Shown here piece after piece: positions 57,651 to 64,000 of a stretch of DNA of 64,000 nucleotides. Under the pieces are notes generated by a model, which saw only the letters and a list, made by a program, of their open reading frames with translations, did no database searches and had not been told where the DNA came from. Numbering within the stretch: position 1 is the first letter of the stretch; each line of letters begins with the position of its first letter. This stretch comes from Taishania sp. (GTDB taxonomy: Bacteria > Bacteroidota > Bacteroidia > Flavobacteriales_D > Crocinitomicaceae), in the NCBI GenBank assembly GCA_030150045.1, contig JASLGM010000039.1, positions 62,001 through 126,000 on the forward strand, in the 5' to 3' direction. The position numbers and the translations under genes are program-made.

Positions 57651-58502
57651 ATGCGTTTTATTCAAGAGTTTTTATTGGGTTTAAAATCCTATTATCGAGC
57701 TTTACAATTTATTCGTGCTCATAAGCTGTGGTGGTTTGCATTAATCCCCGCAGTTTCCATGTTGATAATCTACTATTTGGGGTATTTATTACTCAACAGA
57801 CAAGTGTCTTACGACTTTAGTAATATGAACGGAATCGTATGGTATTGTGTTATTTCTCTTTTCGAAATTTTGTTGGCATTAACACTCATGAAGTTCACTA
57901 AATACATCGTGGTCATCATGCTCTCCCCCCTGCTTTCTTTCCTTTCTCAAAAATGTGAAAGTATTGTCGGAACACCCAACATTTCTCTTTCTTGGAGTGA
58001 TTTCAAAAATGACATTCTACGAAGTATTCGTCTAAGTGTTCGAAATATGTTCTGGGAGTACAGCATTTTTGTACTCATTCTTATCATCGCTACGCTGGGT
58101 TGGAGTGAACCTAAATCTTCTCCTATCTTTTTCCTATCTTTTATCATCAGTTTTTATTTCTATGGATTCTCTTTTTTAGATTACCACAACGAACGTATGA
58201 GAAGAACAGCTGAAGACTCAGTAGCTTACATACGCTACCACAATGGATTAGCGATGGGTATTGGAATGATTTACTCCATTTTAATTTTTATCCCGATCAA
58301 TTTAGATTATTTATTTATCACAGATCCACAATCTTTTTCTACTTGGGAAAACTGGAAAAACTTCCTCATTCACTTTTGTTTATGGATTGCAGCATCTTTT
58401 GCTCCAATCTTAGCAATTGTTGCTGCAACACTTGCTTCTACTCAGTTGGAAAAGGAGATTGATAATAAAATGCTATTAGAAAACCATTCAACGCTTGATT
58501 AA
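57651..58502 (+). CDS. EI24/CysZ-like multi-pass membrane protein
   Basis: A 283-residue protein with about five membrane segments (ALIPAVSMLIIYYLGYLL, WYCVISLFEILLALTLM, FSFLDYH, GMIYSILIFIPINL, FCLWIAASFAPILAIVAATL). The N-terminal FLLGLKSYYRALQFIRAHKL and central VVIMLSPLLSFLSQK match the EI24 domain, which includes CysZ sulfate permeases. Sulfate transport is one possibility, but EI24 proteins in Bacteroidota are not characterised well. I start at ATG 57651 rather than the in-frame TTG at 57645. The downstream TPR gene starts immediately or 48 nt after its stop. Confidence 0.82.
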   Translation: MRFIQEFLLGLKSYYRALQFIRAHKLWWFALIPAVSMLIIYYLGYLLLNRQVSYDFSNMNGIVWYCVISLFEILLALTLMKFTKYIVVIMLSPLLSFLSQKCESIVGTPNISLSWSDFKNDILRSIRLSVRNMFWEYSIFVLILIIATLGWSEPKSSPIFFLSFIISFYFYGFSFLDYHNERMRRTAEDSVAYIRYHNGLAMGIGMIYSILIFIPINLDYLFITDPQSFSTWENWKNFLIHFCLWIAASFAPILAIVAATLASTQLEKEIDNKMLLENHSTLD

Positions 58503-59927
58503 TTGAAAAAAAAACGTTTATTTGTAAGCATACTTAAAACTATTACAAACGTGAAGCTGACAACTACGCTAATATTTGCATGCATAGGAAGTGCCCTATT
58601 TGCAAAAACAACTTTCCTTGTTGGTCCCCCAGATTCAACAAGTAACATCATCGAGAAAACTTCGGCGCACTTTCAATTAGAAGAAGGGAAAAATCTTTAT
58701 AATGAAGGAAAAACACGTGATGCACTAAATAAATTCCGTGAAGCAGCCACAAAAGATATTACCAACTCTAAAGCTCCTTTTTGGATTGCCCGTTGTCATT
58801 ACGATTTAAACAACTACGGCTACGCTCTCCGTTACTCGCGTGAATCTATTCGTTTGAATAAAGGAAAGATTGAGAAAGAAATGTACGAAATTCTAGCAGA
58901 AACGTATCACCGAACAGGAATATTAGACACAGCGATCATTCATTATGAACATGCAATAAATGCTTTATCGAAAACAAGAGCAACAGAATTGCAACTTCAC
59001 CTAAAGCTTGCGCAAGCAAGATATGCCCAGTCCGTTTTACAAGATAACACTGCCAACCTTAGAAAAAACTTAGGGCCTGATGTGAATAGCGGTTTCAATG
59101 ATTACAGCCCTGTACTTTGTCATGACCACAAAGTAATGTACTTTACTGGACGAAGAAATAACACAACGGGTGGTAAAGTAAACCCCTACGATCAAAATTA
59201 TTTTGAAGACATATATCGTGTAACTTGGAACGACGCTTCTCAACGTTGGGATAGCTTAACGAACCGTTTAGGAAGAATCAATGGAGATGGTTTTGAATCC
59301 ATCTCTCATGTTTCCGAAGACGGCTCTATCGCATACATCACTATTAACAATGAAGCCGTTCAAAAAGCTAAAATAAAAACTGGAAGTTCAGACATTGCAG
59401 AGGTAAAATGGACCAACCAAAACCAATGGTCTGCACCGAAACTCATCCCAGCGTTAAACTCTTCTTTTTATGACGGGAACGCTACAGTAACTGCCGACGG
59501 AAATAGCGTGTACTTCATATCAGAGCGTAATGCAGAAAAATCAATGAGTGACATTTACTACGCTCAACGCCAAGGCAGAAACTGGAGTAGACCAGTCGCT
59601 TTACCAAAAGAAATCAACAGTAAAGGAAGAGAGACTACACCTTACATTACACCAGATGGTAGATATTTGTTCTTTAGCTCAAACGGCCGTGAAGATGGAA
59701 TGGGTGCATACGACGTATATGTCGTGGAACGCTTAAGTCCAAACACATGGGGCCCAGTAAAAAACTTAGGTCCTGTTATCAATACAGTTAACGACGATTT
59801 TGGTTTTAAAATTTATACAAAAATCAACAAAGCTTACATCAACGGAATTGAAATTGTTGGAGATAAAGCCAGTATCGACATCTACGACTTTGACATTTCC
59901 CTCGAAGATCTTCTAAAAGACTTATAA
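58503..59927 (+). CDS. Exported TPR plus PD40-type beta-propeller protein
   Basis: There is no nearby ATG. Either TTG 58503 (coordinates given) or GTG 58551 starts the protein; GTG gives a textbook signal peptide, MKLTTTLIFACIGSALFA. TPR-like repeats cover about residues 55-160 (EEGKNLYNEGKTRDALNKFR, APFWIARCHYDLNNYGYALR, AIIHYEHAINAL). A WD40-like PD40 propeller follows, with SEDGSIAYITINNEA, SDIYYAQRQGRNWSRPVALP and ITPDGRYLFFSSNGREDGMG. The layout resembles the N-terminal half of PorE/OmpA-family proteins but without an OmpA domain. A periplasmic scaffold role is inferred. Confidence 0.8.
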   Translation: MKKKRLFVSILKTITNVKLTTTLIFACIGSALFAKTTFLVGPPDSTSNIIEKTSAHFQLEEGKNLYNEGKTRDALNKFREAATKDITNSKAPFWIARCHYDLNNYGYALRYSRESIRLNKGKIEKEMYEILAETYHRTGILDTAIIHYEHAINALSKTRATELQLHLKLAQARYAQSVLQDNTANLRKNLGPDVNSGFNDYSPVLCHDHKVMYFTGRRNNTTGGKVNPYDQNYFEDIYRVTWNDASQRWDSLTNRLGRINGDGFESISHVSEDGSIAYITINNEAVQKAKIKTGSSDIAEVKWTNQNQWSAPKLIPALNSSFYDGNATVTADGNSVYFISERNAEKSMSDIYYAQRQGRNWSRPVALPKEINSKGRETTPYITPDGRYLFFSSNGREDGMGAYDVYVVERLSPNTWGPVKNLGPVINTVNDDFGFKIYTKINKAYINGIEIVGDKASIDIYDFDISLEDLLKDL

Positions 59928-59931
59928 TAAG

Positions 59932-59958
59932 AAAACCTGGCACTGTCAGGTTTTTTTT
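59932..59958 (+). terminator. Rho-independent terminator after the TPR/propeller gene
   Basis: AAAACCTG (59932-59939) pairs with CAGGTTTT (59947-59954), followed by a T run. A TATTTTG box (59959-59965) follows directly and ends 5 nt before the truA ATG. Confidence 0.85.
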
Positions 59959-59969
59959 ATTTTTGCACC

Positions 59970-60713
59970 ATGACGCAACGTTACTTTATGGAATGCGCCT
60001 ATAATGGCAATGCTTATTTTGGATGGCAAATACAACCCAATCAAATTTCTGTGCAAGAAACCATAGAAAAGTATTTGTCACGTTTAAATTCCAATGCTCC
60101 CATTTCTATTGTAGGTTGTGGTCGTACTGACACTGGTGTACATGCTCACAGCGCCATATTTCATTTCGACATTGATCGAGAAATCGACCTTGAAGAATGG
60201 GTTTTCAAACTAAATAAAATGTTACCTGAGAGCATTGTTATCAAGAACAGCTATCCGGTAACACTCGACGATCATGCCCGTTTCTCCGCCAAAAAGAGAA
60301 CATATCGCTATTATATACATCAGCAAAAAACACCATTTAAGTCACATTTATCCACATTTGTACCACACACACTGGATTTCTCAGTCATGAATACAGCGGC
60401 ACAACAGCTACTTGGCGAACATGATTTCACCTCTTTTTCAAAAGCGAACACGGATGTCAAAACTCACATTTGTACCGTTTATACGGCAGAATGGGTTCGA
60501 GTTTCAGACGAAGAGGCCTATTTTGAATATACTGCTAATCGTTTTTTAAGAAATATGGTCCGCGCCACAGTGGGCACCTTATTCGCTGTTGGGACAAAAA
60601 AAATCACTCCTGAACAATTCACACAGATCCTAAAATCACAAGACCGTAGCTTAGCATTAGCCTCAGCACCTGCAGATGGCTTATATTTATGGGAAGTAAA
60701 ATACACCCCTTAA
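59970..60713 (+). CDS. truA: tRNA pseudouridine(38-40) synthase
   Basis: TruA makes pseudouridine at positions 38-40 of the tRNA anticodon arm. The 247-residue protein has YNGNAYFGWQIQPNQISVQE at the start, the catalytic Asp in GCGRTDTGVHAHSAIFHFD, and LGEHDFTSFSKANTD. The FLRNMVRATVGTLFAVG segment near the C-terminus is also characteristic. It is a single gene right behind a terminator, with almost no 5' untranslated space. Confidence 0.96.
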   Translation: MTQRYFMECAYNGNAYFGWQIQPNQISVQETIEKYLSRLNSNAPISIVGCGRTDTGVHAHSAIFHFDIDREIDLEEWVFKLNKMLPESIVIKNSYPVTLDDHARFSAKKRTYRYYIHQQKTPFKSHLSTFVPHTLDFSVMNTAAQQLLGEHDFTSFSKANTDVKTHICTVYTAEWVRVSDEEAYFEYTANRFLRNMVRATVGTLFAVGTKKITPEQFTQILKSQDRSLALASAPADGLYLWEVKYTP

Positions 60714-60808
60714 CTGATTGGATATCTTCACATTATTGTGTTAAAAAATTGGATATTAATTCTTTTTGTTTTATATTAACAAGGTTAATCACTTAAAACC
60801 CTTGTATT

Positions 60809-61063
60809 ATGTGTTACGCGATAATTGGTTCCGAAGGAGATTTTTTCTTTCTAATCGAAAAACATCAAGACATAAAAATGGCTAACGAGCGCTCTCAGAT
60901 TTACTTTAACGCCGCTTTTCAACCGCCATTCAACGATGCCTTGCTGGAAAATGAATTCAGTCGCATGACGCCTATCGGCGAGGGAGATTATCTCAGGAGA
61001 AGAGAACAAGAACAGTCTTCGATTTCGAATGAATTGGGAGAAGTAATTGTGGTCAAAGACTAA
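60809..61063 (+). CDS. Small hypothetical protein (84 aa)
   Basis: An 84-residue open frame with a mixed, protein-like composition: MCYAIIGSEGDFFFLIEK, NAAFQPPFNDALLENEF, then a charged LRRREQEQ segment. There is no signal peptide. A weak hairpin (TGTTC 61064-61068 with GAACA 61077-61081) and T-rich tract right after the stop support a real transcription unit. The Met-Cys start recalls SRAP-type peptidases, whose Cys2 is catalytic, but nothing else of that family is visible. Family and function unknown; it may also be a non-coding frame. Confidence 0.45.
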   Translation: MCYAIIGSEGDFFFLIEKHQDIKMANERSQIYFNAAFQPPFNDALLENEFSRMTPIGEGDYLRRREQEQSSISNELGEVIVVKD

Positions 61064-61101
61064 TGTTCGATTTACAGAACACTTCTTCTTTAATTGAATG
61101 A

Positions 61102-61239
61102 GGCAGCCTTTTCGGTCTATTTGCTTTAGTAAACTCCTACAAAAGTGTTCACTAGCTGCTTGCCACTTGCTATCGCCAGTGGTAAGCTAGCGTTCACGAC
61201 CTTTTTAGATCGTTTAGCTATCGCATACCGCCCGGGCTG
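61102..61239 (+). repeat. Family A structured repeat, copy A4
   Basis: GGCAGCC, CGGTCTATTTGCTTTAGTAA, inner stem GCTTGCCACT (61158-61167) with AGTGGTAAGC (61178-61187), 10 bp with one G-T pair, then GCGTTCACGACC, GTTTAGCTATCGC and the end CCGCCCGGGCTG. The loop here is shorter and diverged. It is the shortest copy. Confidence 0.8.
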
Positions 61240-61333
61240 AGAATCAAGTGTTAAAGTAAGTTCTCTTTCTTTTCATACCATCAAGAAAACAGATTTTCTT
61301 GTTCACGCAAAGCGATAGTTGACAATAGTAATT

Positions 61334-61471
61334 TTGCGCTAAGGATAGAAGTGGATAGCCCACAGGCTCTCCTCCCCAAGTAAACTTGGGGAGGAGAGGC
61401 GAGGACTATGAACGGATAGCCTGACCCAAGCCGATCCAATTTACTTGGAACGGAGAAGGGAAGCGCCCAAA
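61334..61471 (+). repeat. Family B structured repeat, copy B4
   Basis: The closing stem is GCGCT (61336-61340) with AGCGC (61462-61466). The first hairpin begins TAG and ends CTA where B1-B3 have AAG and CTT, and contains the perfect inverted repeat CTCTCCTCCCCAAGT (61367-61381) with ACTTGGGGAGGAGAG (61384-61398). GATAGCCTGACCC follows. It lies 96 nt after A4, same orientation. Apart from these repeats and the tyrS terminator, the 61064-61563 gap shows nothing recognisable. Confidence 0.8.
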
Positions 61472-61511
61472 ATATTAAGAGGAAAACACATCTCTGTATT
61501 CAAAAACCTAT

Positions 61512-61542
61512 AAAAAAAACAAACCCCTTCTTTTGGAAGGGG
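61512..61542 (-). terminator. Rho-independent terminator of ppa-tyrS
   Basis: CCCCTTC (61524-61530) pairs with GAAGGGG (61536-61542), followed on the minus strand by TTTG and a T run. Confidence 0.88.
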
Positions 61543-61563
61543 CGCGTTCTATAATTGGTTTTT

Positions 61564-62856
61564 CTATTCTACTATAAGAATATAATTGTTCTTTTTTCCT
61601 TTCCCTAAAAGTATGTATTTCCCATTGATCAAATGGTCTTCTGAGAACTCGAAATCCTCTCCTACTTTTTCTTTGTTTACCGAAATGGCATTTGCTTTTA
61701 GTTCACGTCGTGCTTCACCGTTTGAAGAAAGAAAGCCCGTTTTACCAGCCAGAGCATCTAACAATCCAATGGATTTATACTCCTCTTTAGAAATTACTGC
61801 TTGTGGTACGCCGTTAAATACTGCGAAAAAATCTTTTTCAGAAAGTACTTTTAGGTCTTCAGAAGTGGATTTCCCAAACAAAATATTTGCTGCGGCAATG
61901 GCCGTTTTCAATGCTTCTTCCCCGTGAACACGAATCGTCACGTCTTCGGCTACTTTTTTCTGTAAAATACGTAAGTGAGGGGCCTCGTTATGTGCTGCTT
62001 CTAGCGTTTCAATCTCCTCTTTTGGCAACATGGTAAAGATACGAATGAATCTTGAAACGTCAGCATCACTAGCGTTTAACCAAAATTGATAGAACTCATA
62101 AGCGGATGTTTTTTCTGGATCTAACCATACGTTTCCACCTTCTGTTTTACCAAATTTTGTGCCGTCAGCTTTTGTAATTAACGGACATGTCAAGGCGTAA
62201 GCTTTCCCTTGTTCAATTCTACGGATCATTTCTGTTCCTGTGGTAATATTTCCCCACTGATCAGACCCTCCCATTTGTAAAGTACATTGTTTTTCTCGGT
62301 ACAAATGTAGGAAATCGTATCCTTGAACCAATTGATAGGTAAACTCCGTAAAAGACATTCCGTCGTTTGCTTCGCCTGTCAATCTTTTCTTTACGGAATC
62401 CTTTGCCATCATGTAGTTTACGGTGATGTGTTTTCCAACATCTCGAATAAACCCAAGGAAGGAGAAGGATTTCATCCAATCGTAATTGTTCACCAATTCA
62501 GCTGCATTTGGGGCGTCAGAATCAAAATCTAAGAATTTTTTCAACTGATTTTTTATTCCCTCAATGTTCGCCTGTAAAGTGGTTTCGTCTAGCAAATTTC
62601 TTTCGTCTGATTTCCCTGACGGATCGCCAATCATTCCTGTTGCACCACCAATCAAAGCGTAGGGTTTGTGCCCAGCAGCTTGAAAGTGTTTCAACATCAT
62701 GACGCTCACTAAGTGTCCAATATGTAAAGAATCAGCGGTTGGATCGATCCCCACGTATGCTGAACGCATTTGCTCCAAAAGGTGCTCTTCCGTTCCAGGC
62801 ATGGTATCGTGTAACATTCCTCTCCACGTTACTTCTTCTATAAAATTTTTAGCCAC
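61564..62856 (-). CDS. tyrS: Tyrosyl-tRNA synthetase
   Basis: The 430-residue class I synthetase has the HIGH-type motif DSLHIGHLVSVMML, the tyrosine pocket (YQLVQGYDFLHLY, then MGGSDQWGNITTG) and a KMSKS-equivalent loop KFGKTEGGNVWL, typical of the eubacterial TyrRS group. The C-terminal S4-like RNA-binding domain is present (LKANAISVNKEKV). It lies 19 nt downstream of ppa and ends at a terminator. Confidence 0.97.
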   Translation of the reverse strand: MAKNFIEEVTWRGMLHDTMPGTEEHLLEQMRSAYVGIDPTADSLHIGHLVSVMMLKHFQAAGHKPYALIGGATGMIGDPSGKSDERNLLDETTLQANIEGIKNQLKKFLDFDSDAPNAAELVNNYDWMKSFSFLGFIRDVGKHITVNYMMAKDSVKKRLTGEANDGMSFTEFTYQLVQGYDFLHLYREKQCTLQMGGSDQWGNITTGTEMIRRIEQGKAYALTCPLITKADGTKFGKTEGGNVWLDPEKTSAYEFYQFWLNASDADVSRFIRIFTMLPKEEIETLEAAHNEAPHLRILQKKVAEDVTIRVHGEEALKTAIAAANILFGKSTSEDLKVLSEKDFFAVFNGVPQAVISKEEYKSIGLLDALAGKTGFLSSNGEARRELKANAISVNKEKVGEDFEFSEDHLINGKYILLGKGKKNNYILIVE

Positions 62857-62875
62857 GTACTTTTAATTTAGGTAA

Positions 62876-63412
62876 TTATTTACCGAACTTCGCTTTGTAA
62901 TCAATTACGCTTTGTTCAAAGATTTTGATTGCTTCTGCTTTGTTCAAGAATCCTTTTACTTCCGTAGATTTTTTCTCTAATTTTTTGTAATCTTCAAAGA
63001 ACACACGGATTTCGTCCAAGATATGAGGATTCAAATCAGCCAAATCATTGATATGGTTCCAGTTTTTGTCTCCTTTAGCAACAGCGATGATTTTATCATC
63101 CATCTCACCACCATCAATCATTTGCATTACACCAATGATTTTAGCTTCTACTAAGCACAGCGGAACGATTTCAACATCTGTCAACACCAAGATATCTAAC
63201 GGGTCATTATCATCACAATATGTTTGAGGAATGAATCCATAATTTGCAGGATAAGACATTGGTGAAGCGATAACGCGATCCAAAATAATCATTCCTGTTT
63301 CTTTATCTAACTCATATTTAGCTCTGCTGTTTTTAGGGATTTCAATAATTCCTGTTACTACTTCTGGAGCATTTTCTCCAAAAGATACATCATGCCAAGC
63401 ATTAAATTTCAT
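62876..63412 (-). CDS. ppa: Inorganic pyrophosphatase (family I)
   Basis: The 178-residue enzyme hydrolyses pyrophosphate released by biosynthetic reactions, including tRNA charging by the adjacent tyrS product. Active-site motifs are SPMSYPANYGFIPQTYCDD, DNDPLDILVLTD (the metal-binding Asp cluster) and KIIAVAKGDKNW. The length matches family I hexameric enzymes. It lies between the GldA-type gene and tyrS on the minus strand. Confidence 0.97.
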   Translation of the reverse strand: MKFNAWHDVSFGENAPEVVTGIIEIPKNSRAKYELDKETGMIILDRVIASPMSYPANYGFIPQTYCDDNDPLDILVLTDVEIVPLCLVEAKIIGVMQMIDGGEMDDKIIAVAKGDKNWNHINDLADLNPHILDEIRVFFEDYKKLEKKSTEVKGFLNKAEAIKIFEQSVIDYKAKFGK

Positions 63413-63465
63413 CTTCTTAGATTTTTAAATTATTTGTATTTATCGGGGTGTAAAGATATAAATCT

Positions 63466-64000
63466 CTACTTTTTCTGTGTGGTTAATTCTTTAAACACTT
63501 CTTCTAACGAACGTTCTTCGAGTTTCAATGTTAAGGTTAACCAATTATTTTGAGCGGCATATTGAGAGACTACTCTTCTCAAATCAACCTCTTGTTTCGT
63601 TTCTAACAACCATCCATTTCTTACTTGTTCCATTTTATGGACATGTGGCATTGCGGACAATTGTTCTTTGGTGACTTTCTCTTCAAATTCAACATAAACG
63701 GTTTGAATTGCGCTAACCAATTGCAGTGCTCCTGCGGTATCATCGGCAACCAATTCTCCTTTATTAATGATAATTACACGGTCACAAATCGCTTCAACCT
63801 CTTGCATAATGTGCGTGGAGAGTAAAACGGTTTTACTTTTGCCAATGTTTTTAATCAATTCACGGATTTCAACCAATTGATTGGGATCTAGTCCTGAGGT
63901 TGGTTCATCGAGAATCAACACTTCTGGATCGTGAATAATAGCAGCTGCTAATCCCACACGTTGGCGGTATCCTTTAGAAAGCATACCTATTTTTTTGTTT
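63466..64000 (-). CDS. gldA: GldA-type gliding-motility ABC transporter ATPase, 5'-truncated by window edge
   Basis: The C-terminal 178 residues of an ABC ATPase. The signature motif is LSKGYRQRVGLA, Walker B is LILDEPTSGLDPNQ, and the H-loop is STHIMQEVEAICDRVIIIN, with the usual His. The NQLVEIRELIKNIGKSKTVL and STHIMQEVEA sequences are characteristic of GldA, which with GldF and GldG is required for gliding in Flavobacteria. Walker A lies outside the window. The C-terminal extension (about 70 residues) also fits GldA. Assignment to gliding is by family resemblance; gldF/gldG are not in view. Confidence 0.85.
   Translation of the reverse strand, partial: NKKIGMLSKGYRQRVGLAAAIIHDPEVLILDEPTSGLDPNQLVEIRELIKNIGKSKTVLLSTHIMQEVEAICDRVIIINKGELVADDTAGALQLVSAIQTVYVEFEEKVTKEQLSAMPHVHKMEQVRNGWLLETKQEVDLRRVVSQYAAQNNWLTLTLKLEERSLEEVFKELTTQKK

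Noticed and set aside
8855..61471. Dispersed repeats as a CRISPR array or insertion sequences
   Set aside because: Copies are kilobases apart with no spacers, no cas genes and no transposase frame. The elements are too short and too structured for an IS, though a non-autonomous mobile origin stays possible.

Overview
The window is a stretch of an AT-rich chromosome from a member of the Bacteroidota, most likely a Flavobacteriales/Crocinitomicaceae-type bacterium (inference). The evidence is: start codons without Shine-Dalgarno motifs; many upstream boxes of the Bacteroidota sigma form TAnnTTTG, several with a TTG 16-22 nt upstream; type IX secretion genes (PorV-like protein and PorU2-like C25 protease); a GldA-type gliding ABC ATPase; a monomeric NADP isocitrate dehydrogenase; a fused alpha/beta E1 of an oxo-acid dehydrogenase; and a beta-oxidation protein with dehydrogenase first and hydratase last. 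No rRNA, tRNA, CRISPR array, transposase or phage gene was found.

Layout. 1-3.8 kb: end of a surface-polysaccharide cluster (sugar amidotransferase, methyltransferase-like protein, asparagine synthase). 3.8-8.3 kb: translation block rplM-rpsI-rpsB-tsf, then pyrH-frr, with structured leaders before rplM and rpsB. 8.3-11.5 kb: three small Cys-rich lipoproteins, a truncated haemoglobin, a membrane thioredoxin-fold protein, and a Nudix/HNH pair. 11.6-22.6 kb (minus strand): icd, a GT-GT-rdgB operon, a crotonase, an RRM protein, a membrane coiled-coil protein, an aldehyde dehydrogenase, pssA-purS. 22.7-28.9 kb: PorV-like plus PorU2-like pair. 29-37.5 kb (minus): SpoIIE-type phosphatase with lpxD paralogue, GH16, E1 fusion, DPP-IV. 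37.6-48.7 kb (plus): PaaI thioesterase, MarR-fadB-fadA, CoA-transferase, CAP protein, DEAD-box helicase, acyl-CoA dehydrogenase. 49-64 kb: small exported proteins, rnhB, lnt, purB, EI24 protein, a TPR/propeller protein, truA, tyrS-ppa and partial gldA.

The most unusual content is in the gaps. All eight intergenic gaps longer than about 250 nt carry one or both of two dispersed, structured repeat families. Family A (7 copies, 138-145 nt) has a conserved loop close to GCTTCYGTTGGTCGC on a stem whose sequence changes between copies while pairing is mostly kept. Family B (5 copies) looks like a three-way junction: a closing stem alternating GCGTT/AACGC and GCGCT/AGCGC, plus two variable hairpins. 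Four gaps contain both families, always in the same orientation; in one of them an A copy sits inside a B copy. They look like structured RNAs or mobile REP/MITE-like DNA that I cannot assign to a known family by eye.

A second regulatory signal is the palindrome TATGC-NN-GCATA, found upstream of both the MarR-fadB-fadA operon and the acyl-CoA dehydrogenase gene. It suggests a small fatty-acid-degradation regulon under the MarR protein.
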